Position numbers and translations under genes: made by a program. Under the pieces are notes generated by a model, which did not search any database, was not told the DNA's origin, and saw only the letters and a program-made list of their open reading frames with translations. From Chitinophagaceae bacterium PMP191F (lineage in GTDB: Bacteria; Bacteroidota; Bacteroidia; Chitinophagales; Chitinophagaceae): a stretch of DNA of 64,000 nucleotides. Shown here one piece after another: positions 44,252 through 51,134 of the stretch (positions are counted from its first letter, which is position 1; every line of letters starts with the position of its first letter). The DNA is taken from the NCBI GenBank assembly GCA_001302245.1, contig LGYU01000013.1, positions 1 through 64,000 on the forward strand, read 5' to 3'.

Positions 44252-44266
44252 AAACATCTGATGTTT
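44252..44266. promoter_or_regulatory. Operator 2 of the FadR-type operon
   Basis: AAACATCTGATGTTT, a perfect 7-1-7 palindrome just after the -7 box, so it covers the transcription start. A further half-site AGATG at 44268-44272 can pair with the inner CATCT. A regulator bound here would block initiation. Confidence 0.75.
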
Positions 44267-44274
44267 TAGATGAT

Positions 44275-44925
44275 ATGGCAAAAAGGGAAAAATTAGCAGA
44301 CCAGGTGATCGCAAAGCTGCAGGAACGCATTTCCATGGGCAAATGGAAAAAAGGTGATAAAATACCTGCAGAACCGGAGTTAATGGCACAATTTAAAGTG
44401 GGCCGTTCAACCATCCGAGAAGCAATAAAAACACTTGCCAATGCAGGCGTGTTGCATGTGCAACAGGGATCTGGCACGTTTGTGAATGAAACCCGTCAAA
44501 CATCAGAATCACTGGAACAACGTTTGCGCAGGGCGGCAGAACAGGAGGTGAACCATGTACGTATACTGCTGGAAAAAGAGATTGTTCGCCTGGCAGTTCA
44601 GCACCGCACTACAAAAAATATAAGGGAAATAGAGCAGGCGCTTGAACAACGCAGAAAAGCTATAGAATCAAAAAATTATGCTGCTTCTATGGAAGCAGAC
44701 CTGTTGTTTCACACCCGGCTGGCAGCCGCCAGTCACAACAGTGTGCTGACAGACCTGTATGCCAGTTTTACCCATGTGTTGCGTAACTTTTTTCAACAGC
44801 GGGATGCCGGCAATACAGCACAATTTGTACGTTCTCATCCTTTACACGAAAAATTATTGAAAGCAGTTGCAGAACAGCGTGAAGCAGAAGCGATGGCCTG
44901 TATTGATGCTTTACTATTAAGATAA
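44275..44925 (+). CDS. FadR/GntR-family transcriptional regulator
   Basis: A 216-residue DNA-binding protein. Residues about 5-70 are the GntR winged helix (GDKIPAEPELMAQFKVGRST, then TIREAIKTLANAGVLHVQQ). Residues about 85-215 are the all-helical FCD effector domain (LLEKEIVRLAVQH, MEADLLFHTRLAAASHN, with His residues able to bind metal). It heads an operon with a TauE/SafE permease (18 bases later) and a DUF1634 protein, and probably represses it through the two palindromes around its own promoter. The effector is unknown. Confidence 0.92.
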   Translation: MAKREKLADQVIAKLQERISMGKWKKGDKIPAEPELMAQFKVGRSTIREAIKTLANAGVLHVQQGSGTFVNETRQTSESLEQRLRRAAEQEVNHVRILLEKEIVRLAVQHRTTKNIREIEQALEQRRKAIESKNYAASMEADLLFHTRLAAASHNSVLTDLYASFTHVLRNFFQQRDAGNTAQFVRSHPLHEKLLKAVAEQREAEAMACIDALLLR

Positions 44926-44943
44926 TTTCTAATTCTTATCAGC

Positions 44944-45777
44944 ATGTCGGTTTTAATTTTCACATTGATTCTTTTTGCAGGGGCTTATTCAGCAGGTCTG
45001 ATTGGTTCTTTGACCGGGCTGGGTGGAGGAGTGGTGATCATACCGTTGCTAAGCGTGTTCCTGGGCGTGGATATTCATTATGCTATCGGAGCGGCGCTGG
45101 TATCGGTTATTGCTACTTCTTCCGGTTCAGCTGCGGCATACGTGCGTGAGGGTATTACCAACATGCGCATTGGGATGTTCCTGGAAATAGCTACCACTAT
45201 CGGGGCTGTATTTGGCGCATTGCTGGCTACAATAGCACCTACGCATTTTATTGCCATTTTGTTTGGTTGTATCCTGATATTTTCAGCCGTGAACGGTTTG
45301 CGTAAAAAAGCCATACATGTATTACCGGAGTCAAGTCCGCTGGCACAAAAACTGAAGTTGTACGGCAGTTATCCTACCGCTGCTGGTGTAGTGCATTATG
45401 GAACACGCAATGTAGTGGGAGGTTTTGTAATGATGATCGTGGCAGGTATATTATCAGGATTACTGGGTATAGGGTCCGGTGCATTGAAGGTGATCGCCAT
45501 GGATAATATTATGCGTATTCCTTTTAAAGTATCTACTACAACCAGCAATTTTATGATGGGTGTTACAGCTACGGCCAGCGCTGTTGTGTATCTGCAACGT
45601 GGGTATATTCAACCCGGTATCTGTATGCCGGTAGTAATTGGTGTATTACTGGGCGCATTAACCGGTTCACGCATACTGATCCGTTCTTCACCTGAAAAAC
45701 TCAAAGTATTTTTTGCCATTGTCATCACTTTACTGGCATTGCAAATGATCTATAATGGAGCCACCGGAAAAATATAA
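44944..45777 (+). CDS. TauE/SafE family membrane permease
   Basis: A 277-residue inner-membrane protein with about eight transmembrane segments in two halves. Each half opens with a glycine-rich motif: GSLTGLGGGVVIIPLLSVF (about 20-40) and LSGLLGIGSGALKVIAMDNI (about 170-190). The family exports sulfite, sulfoacetate and other organosulfonates or small anions. The substrate cannot be told here; control by a FadR-type regulator suggests a small carboxylate or sulfonate. It lies between the regulator and DUF1634 genes. Confidence 0.92.
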   Translation: MSVLIFTLILFAGAYSAGLIGSLTGLGGGVVIIPLLSVFLGVDIHYAIGAALVSVIATSSGSAAAYVREGITNMRIGMFLEIATTIGAVFGALLATIAPTHFIAILFGCILIFSAVNGLRKKAIHVLPESSPLAQKLKLYGSYPTAAGVVHYGTRNVVGGFVMMIVAGILSGLLGIGSGALKVIAMDNIMRIPFKVSTTTSNFMMGVTATASAVVYLQRGYIQPGICMPVVIGVLLGALTGSRILIRSSPEKLKVFFAIVITLLALQMIYNGATGKI

Positions 45778-45822
45778 TGCAGCCGGCGTATCAACGTATT
45801 GTTCAGCTTATCAACAATTGTA

Positions 45823-46215
45823 ATGGAACAGCAGAAACAAGTAATAAAAGACAAAGATCTTCAATATATTATCGGTAACCTGTTGCGCTGGGGCGTATGG
45901 ACCTCTATGGGCGTGGCAATTATAGGTGGCATGATCTACCTGTACAGACACGGACATGAAACGGTCTATTATCCCAGGTTTGAGGAACAGGATCATAGTA
46001 TGCTTTTTATCCTGAAAGATGTATTTACCGGTATTTCCAACGGAAAAGGAAGATCCCTGATTATGCTGGGAATTATCCTGTTGTTTGCAACTCCCATTAT
46101 GCGTGTAATTTTTTCACTGATTGGTTTTGTATTGGAAAAAGACAGGTTGTATGTAGTGATCACGCTGATAGTGCTCATGATCATTTTTGTCAGTGTGCGT
46201 GGAGGCCTGGGATAG
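45823..46215 (+). CDS. DUF1634 family small membrane protein
   Basis: A 130-residue protein with three transmembrane segments (WGVWTSMGVAIIGGMIYLY, SLIMLGIILLFATPIMRVIF, VVITLIVLMIIFVSV). The start at 45823 (MEQQKQVIKDKDLQYIIGN) replaces an in-frame TTG at 45799. DUF1634 genes regularly follow TauE/SafE genes in bacteria, which suggests an accessory subunit or partner of the permease; this is inference from gene order. Last gene of the operon. Confidence 0.88.
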   Translation: MEQQKQVIKDKDLQYIIGNLLRWGVWTSMGVAIIGGMIYLYRHGHETVYYPRFEEQDHSMLFILKDVFTGISNGKGRSLIMLGIILLFATPIMRVIFSLIGFVLEKDRLYVVITLIVLMIIFVSVRGGLG

Positions 46216-46234
46216 CGCTGAAGTTTTTGTTGCA

Positions 46235-46273
46235 TCAAAAATAAACCGCCTCCGGCATCATTGCCGGAGGCGG
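46235..46273 (-). terminator. Terminator of the haem-protein operon
   Basis: A perfect 12-bp stem, CCGCCTCCGGCA (46246-46257) with TGCCGGAGGCGG (46262-46273), loop TCAT. Read leftward it is followed by TTTATTTTT. The stem may also slow the rightward transcript of the DUF1634 gene, though that side lacks a T-run. Confidence 0.88.
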
Positions 46274-46293
46274 TGTTGTATACATGATAATGA

Positions 46294-47760
46294 TCACTGT
46301 TTAGCTTCTGCTTTTTCCAGCATTATTAAACGTCTTTTCTTTGTTTTCAGCAGTGATGGGGATGTTGCTGCACCTAATGCAAAACTGAAGTCTGATGCAT
46401 AGATATCAGAGTTGGCAATAGTAGCATTGCTGTGACAGGAAAAACAGGTGGTATTCTGTACATAGGTTTCCATCGTAGTGTTGGCTACGGTGGTACCGGG
46501 CAAGCTCAGGTATCCTGTGTTGAGCGGTATGCGCAGGCTGGTTTGGTTATTGGGCCTGTTTTGCGACCATATCACATTTACCAGTTGATAGTATTGCCAT
46601 ACAGATCCCGGAAAGTATTCTGCAATACAACTTTGTACTGCGCTGTTTACTGCATTGGCTGCAGCATCCTGCGGATTGATACGTGTTACCTGTATTGGCT
46701 TTGGTCCGGGGCCATCCGGTACCAGGTAATAAGATGGTGATATGTTGGGTGTGCAGGTATCACATGCCGGGTTATAGAAGTTATACTGACAGTTGGAACA
46801 TGCACTACCGGCAACCGGAGCATTATCTATCTGTTCAAAAGTGGCCCATACCCAGCTTTGTTGTGATTCTGTTTTGTGAAGGATATGTAATCCCACCAGC
46901 GCCAGTATCACCTGCCGGTATTGCCCGGTATTAAGATCCTGCACCATTGCTTTGGTGAGCTTGTAGCGTTTCCACTTTGGATTACGTATATCTTTTACTT
47001 CCATCCAGGCGGCTTTCAGCTCCAGTACACCTACCGTGCTGGTATTGGCAATGCCAAAAGGCATATTGATACGTGTACCTTTCTGAACATACGCCAACTG
47101 GTTATTGGCATTGTAAAATTTATTCTGCACCACGTAATTGTACAGCTCACGGTTCAGGCGTATTTCGTACCAGACATTGGTGCCATTTTGTGCGCCCAAC
47201 CAGTTGGGGCCATGACGTGGAGCTGCCTGTCCGCCACCACTGCTGTCTATAACAGTAGAATCAAAACGGGTCAGGAATTCATCACTCACTTTACTGTCTG
47301 CACGCAGTACCGGTAAACTGGTAAATGTTTTTGTACCATTCAGCATTACCAGTTCTCTGGCAGCAGTTAAAGTGCTCCATGAAGGTGGGGGAGTGCCGCC
47401 CGGCGGAAACAACTGATCTTTGGTAATATAAGTTTCCCATTGTACGGGATGCAGGGTATCATACGGTGTTCCAAAAAATCCCTTTTCAGCATCACACCAG
47501 TTCAGGGCAATAAATTCCCACCAGGCAAACGCATTAATGTCCAGTTGACTGAACGCACCGGAAATATATCGTCCGCCAACGTCAGGTGGTACCTGCGATG
47601 CAAAAGGAATGGTATCAATACCGTTTATAATACAATATTTTGTTGCAGTAGTAGCTGTTCTGAACCGGTTTACACTGAATGAACCCAGGTAAACAAGTAA
47701 CAAAAGACCGGTTGCTAAAAACAGCAACCGGCTTTTGAACAGGCGTGGCCTGTAATGCAT
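46294..47760 (-). CDS. Membrane-anchored protein with one c-type haem site, uncharacterised
   Basis: A 488-residue protein. Residues about 12-28 form a membrane anchor (LLFLATGLLLLVYLGSF); the rest should be periplasmic. A single CxxCH haem c motif occurs late, in YVQNTTCFSCHSNATIAN (about 440-457), right after NTTMETY and before YASDFSFALGAA. Other conserved-looking blocks are NVWYEIRLNRELYNYVVQN, VGVLELKAAWMEVKD, ILALVGLHILHKTESQQSWV and WATFEQIDN. Extra Cys pairs (CSNCQYNFYNPACDTC) could bind metal or form disulfides. I recall similar uncharacterised proteins in other phyla but cannot name the family. It is the second gene after the 606-residue protein (29-base gap), so they probably act together, perhaps in electron transfer. 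Confidence 0.7.
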   Translation of the reverse strand: MHYRPRLFKSRLLFLATGLLLLVYLGSFSVNRFRTATTATKYCIINGIDTIPFASQVPPDVGGRYISGAFSQLDINAFAWWEFIALNWCDAEKGFFGTPYDTLHPVQWETYITKDQLFPPGGTPPPSWSTLTAARELVMLNGTKTFTSLPVLRADSKVSDEFLTRFDSTVIDSSGGGQAAPRHGPNWLGAQNGTNVWYEIRLNRELYNYVVQNKFYNANNQLAYVQKGTRINMPFGIANTSTVGVLELKAAWMEVKDIRNPKWKRYKLTKAMVQDLNTGQYRQVILALVGLHILHKTESQQSWVWATFEQIDNAPVAGSACSNCQYNFYNPACDTCTPNISPSYYLVPDGPGPKPIQVTRINPQDAAANAVNSAVQSCIAEYFPGSVWQYYQLVNVIWSQNRPNNQTSLRIPLNTGYLSLPGTTVANTTMETYVQNTTCFSCHSNATIANSDIYASDFSFALGAATSPSLLKTKKRRLIMLEKAEAKQ

Positions 47761-47789
47761 ATTTGTAGTATTTAAAGTGAGTATTGAGG

Positions 47790-49610
47790 TTATTTAATGT
47801 GCAGCATAGATGGCATTATAGGTCCGTTGCCTGTTTCCCTGGCATCTTTTATCCTGATCCCATGCAGGCCCTGCACCGCATTATTATTCACTTCCAGCGT
47901 TACTATTAAGGCTACAGAAGATGAAGGATAGCTGTTGCCCGGCACCGCATAAGTAATATTTTTGATCAACCCTGTTACTTTGACTGTGATCTGCGGATCA
48001 TCAAATGTTACGGTAGGCCATGTAGATGGGTCGGCAGGATTCAGAAAACTGATATCTACAGCAGGCTGGTAAGTGATGATGAATCTGTAACCTCTGCCCC
48101 TGATGGCTGTTGGCGCAACATACGTACTATTGCTCAGCAGGTTCATGTTGAAATTGACCGGGTTGGCAATAGCTGTGGTATACATGGCATTGAATATATC
48201 GTAATGGAACAGTTGCAATGGTTGCGCATGTAAACCTGTGGTGGCTGGAGTGGAACAGGCAAGCGGCGTTTGCTGCTGACCTGGTATTGCCTGGGCCAGT
48301 ATCACCATATTGAATGTTTGTATGATCTGTGAAGCCCACTGCAATGGCTTACCGTTAACCAGCATTTTACTCAGTGGCGGCATATTAGCCGGAGCCTGTA
48401 TAGTAACGTGCAAGTTCAGGTTAAAATTCTGTCCGCCAACATTTACAGTTTCTCCACCACGTGATACTACAAAATAGGGGGAGATATCGTTTACACCAGG
48501 TATAGAGAATGTGCTGTTGAGGTTGGGCAACTGAATATATAAACCCGGAGGATTGAACAGTGTAACTGCATTGCCATTGGCCCCATACCTGTACACACCT
48601 GCACCAATGTTGGGATCGCTGTTGCGACCGTACTGTCCGTATTGTGCACTGCACACCAGGGTTTGTATATCACCGGGAGGAATTTTACCCCCGTTGTTGG
48701 GATAATTGCGTGGTACCGTGGCAGCAGCTGCAAGCCCTATCTCTGTTTGCAGTGTATTAGGTGTGCTTGTAAGGTGCATAGCGCCACCACCCGTAGCTGT
48801 AGTTGCAGGTCCACTGTTCCATTTATTCAAAGGATTATAGGCAGGTCTTCCGGTACCGGGATCAATCACTGGTTCTTTCAGCCCGCCGGGATGATGCAGT
48901 TGAAGGTCTTCTAACTGGATATTTTTGTTGCCCAACGTGCTGCGGTACAACTCTAAAACTCTTTCAGGACTAACAAGCCAGAGACTGTTCCAGTATTCTG
49001 GGTTTTCACAGGTAATATCTATGCGGGTAATACTGTTTCCTGTGTCGCGCGTAACAGACCATTCGCAGTATTCATCCTGCCAGCCACGCGGACCATAAGG
49101 GCCATACGGTATCATAGATGCAGGGTTGCCTGCACAACCACAGGAACTGCCGGAAGGGAAGTATTTACTGTCGAACGCTGTACAGGGCGTTGCTGTAATG
49201 TTGGGAAAAGTGTGTTTTACATTATTCACAGTATAGTAGCCGGTATCGGCCAGTTCCTGCATTTGCTGTTCCGATAAAGGAGTAGTGGAGTTGGGTCCGT
49301 AATAGGTCTGGAACCGGCCGGGAAAAGGTGACCACGTAATAAAAGTGCCAGTAGGAGTAGAGGGAGGCATTGTAAACGCCGGATTGTAATAGTTAGGTGG
49401 TGCAGGCGTATTAAGATTGTTCCAGGTATTGCCTGCTTTTGCCTGTTCCGAAAAACCTGACAGGTTTTGATTCCACAGTTGCAACAATTGTTTGTAAGCG
49501 TCGGAATTTCCGGGAAAATCATTGATGTTTCCGGGAGGAAGAAACTGAAATGAAGCTGGCTGCTGGGCGGCAGTAGTCGTGTCGGTTTGCCCTTTGGTGA
49601 TGGAAGACAT
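47790..49610 (-). CDS. Uncharacterised 606-residue protein paired with the haem protein
   Basis: No signal peptide or membrane segment is visible. Residues about 170-240 hold the most distinctive block: GWQDEYCEWSVTRDTGNSIT, then ITCENPEYWNSLWLVSPERV and LELYRSTLGNKNIQLEDLQL. A Cys cluster (SGSSCGCAG, about 153-161) precedes it. The middle (about 270-340) includes GGAMHLTSTPNTLQTEIGLA and ETLVCSAQYGQYG-like segments. The C-terminal half (about 370-606) is beta-rich (FVVSRGGETVNVGGQNF, ITVKVTGLIKN). I do not recognise a characterised family. Cytoplasmic location is odd for a partner of a periplasmic haem protein, unless export uses another route. First gene of a two-gene unit. Confidence 0.65.
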   Translation of the reverse strand: MSSITKGQTDTTTAAQQPASFQFLPPGNINDFPGNSDAYKQLLQLWNQNLSGFSEQAKAGNTWNNLNTPAPPNYYNPAFTMPPSTPTGTFITWSPFPGRFQTYYGPNSTTPLSEQQMQELADTGYYTVNNVKHTFPNITATPCTAFDSKYFPSGSSCGCAGNPASMIPYGPYGPRGWQDEYCEWSVTRDTGNSITRIDITCENPEYWNSLWLVSPERVLELYRSTLGNKNIQLEDLQLHHPGGLKEPVIDPGTGRPAYNPLNKWNSGPATTATGGGAMHLTSTPNTLQTEIGLAAAATVPRNYPNNGGKIPPGDIQTLVCSAQYGQYGRNSDPNIGAGVYRYGANGNAVTLFNPPGLYIQLPNLNSTFSIPGVNDISPYFVVSRGGETVNVGGQNFNLNLHVTIQAPANMPPLSKMLVNGKPLQWASQIIQTFNMVILAQAIPGQQQTPLACSTPATTGLHAQPLQLFHYDIFNAMYTTAIANPVNFNMNLLSNSTYVAPTAIRGRGYRFIITYQPAVDISFLNPADPSTWPTVTFDDPQITVKVTGLIKNITYAVPGNSYPSSSVALIVTLEVNNNAVQGLHGIRIKDARETGNGPIMPSMLHIK

Positions 49611-50034
49611 AACAACGTAATTTATTGGTTAAATAAATAAAACCGCAGCTGTGTTACAATAACAGTAAAGGCATAGGAGTGCCTGTAAACAGAACGGTCA
49701 TTGACGAAATAGTCCGGGTGGTTAAGGGGATGTTGCTATGACAGTGTGAAGTAAGTGATTCAATTCAGCACAAAAAAATAAAAAAAGCGTTTATGCGTCA
49801 GGTGTATAATTTATAACTAAACAGCAGGAATGTAAATGCAGATACCTGGCAGTAACAGGAAAGTAATTGAGGAAGGATTACGATTTGCAAAAAGGTTATT
49901 GCTTTTACAGTAAGTTGGATTTGTAAGCTATCGGCAATAGCTTGGGTTTATTTATGAAATGAAAAATTTCATTTAGTATTGAAAATTAAGAAGAAGGTGT
50001 ATCTGCCGGTTAAGGTGAACACCTCCTTTCGTTT
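49611..50034. other. 424-base intergenic region with two compact palindromes
   Basis: No gene is supported. AAGCTAT/ATAGCTT (49925-49943, loop CGGCA) and AAATGAAA/TTTCATTT (49957-49974) lie in tandem. Neither follows a rightward gene. The promoter of the leftward 606-residue gene should be just right of 49610 but no perfect TAnnTTTG was found. Confidence 0.4.
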
Positions 50035-50745
50035 TTATTGTTCAGTGATCTTTCCGGTAGCTGTAGTTTTATAAGTATAAGTTTGTGCAGAGGTGGCTAT
50101 ACTACAGAAGGTTGCAGAAATTTTTCCGTTATTAACTGTAACATATAGAGTTCCTGTAGAAGGCCAGTTAGAGTTTTGAGTTATAAATCGTACACGAACA
50201 TTGCCCCATAGCCATGTACCACTTAATGGTTGAATACTATAAACACCTGCTGAAGGTTTTGTGGTGCCGGGAAATTCTATTTCAATGTTGTTTGATGTTA
50301 TAAAATAAGAACCTCCTGAAATAAAACTGCTGACAGCAGTAAAGTTCAATGTCGATACACCTGCTAATACAGCAGTATTATTGGCAGGTGTACAAGGTGC
50401 TGCGGTAACATTTACAATTACTGAATTAGTAGAAAACTCTTTTGTGCAACCATCATAGGTATTTACACGAAGATAATATTTGCCCGCATTGGCCGCCTGC
50501 GCCCGCTCAATTCTGGGTTCTGCTTCGTTAGATGAAAAATCGTTAGGGCCCCACCAATAATAGTTACCAATATTATTTCGTGAAGATATTTTCAGGTAAA
50601 TAGTCTCTCCGGCTTCAATTTTTGAGGTAGCAGTAACGGTAATATCTATACATTGACTGCTTTTTTTCGAGCACCCGGTTATGGCAATAGTCAAAAATGG
50701 AAAAAAAGTAATATACGCTCTAAATGAAGAAATGCTAAGTTTCAT
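50035..50745 (-). CDS. Ig-like domain lipoprotein, hypothetical
   Basis: A 236-residue lipoprotein with lipobox TIAITGC (Cys25). Residues about 35-110 look like an Ig-like/PKD-type adhesion domain (AGETIYLKISSRNNIGNYYW, WGPNDFSSNEAEPRIERAQA, AGKYYLRVNTYDGC), as found in Bacteroidota surface proteins. The second half (about 115-236) is beta-rich with a GTLYVTVNNGKISATFC segment. No catalytic motif. Probably attached to the periplasmic or outer face of the outer membrane; function unknown. Transcribed alone. Confidence 0.65.
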   Translation of the reverse strand: MKLSISSFRAYITFFPFLTIAITGCSKKSSQCIDITVTATSKIEAGETIYLKISSRNNIGNYYWWGPNDFSSNEAEPRIERAQAANAGKYYLRVNTYDGCTKEFSTNSVIVNVTAAPCTPANNTAVLAGVSTLNFTAVSSFISGGSYFITSNNIEIEFPGTTKPSAGVYSIQPLSGTWLWGNVRVRFITQNSNWPSTGTLYVTVNNGKISATFCSIATSAQTYTYKTTATGKITEQ

Positions 50746-51134
50746 TATCGGTTTATTTTAGGGATGTGCGAAGATATAATAATAGTAATAAGTAATTAAG
50801 AATATGCCTGATGTGCTTACTATAGCGTATAAAAGTGTTGTGAGACCGATATATCAGCGGAGCTGACTTAATTCAGCGACTGTTTATTACATATGCAACT
50901 AATGGGTTTCGAAGATGTTTTTCAATGCAAAAAAATTGTGCCAGGCAGATATAAAAATTGAACACTACCCACTTGCCCGGATCAGGTTTATGATCGTTTG
51001 CAGCTTTACGTGAAAATGTGTTTTTTTTTAAGAGTTTTTGCTTAAAAAGATATGATGTGCCGAATAAATGAAATGTGTAAATGTGTAATATTGTGCTAAT
51101 ATCTTTTTAAAACCTATATGCAAAAAATACGCCT
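50746..51134. other. 389-base divergent intergenic region
   Basis: Between the leftward lipoprotein gene and the rightward repeat-protein gene. It contains an 8-8-8 inverted repeat, TTTTTAAG (51025-51032) and CTTAAAAA (51041-51048), and a short tandem duplication of AAATGTGT (from about 51071). A stretch at 50971-51000 resembles part of a TPP riboswitch on the minus strand but lacks the rest. No promoter consensus was recognised. Confidence 0.4.

Noticed and set aside
50971-51000. Minus-strand stretch resembling the ACCTGATCCGG part of a TPP riboswitch
   Set aside because: The partner elements (CTGAGA and the GGGGTGC-like stem) are missing upstream on that strand, and no thiamine gene follows.
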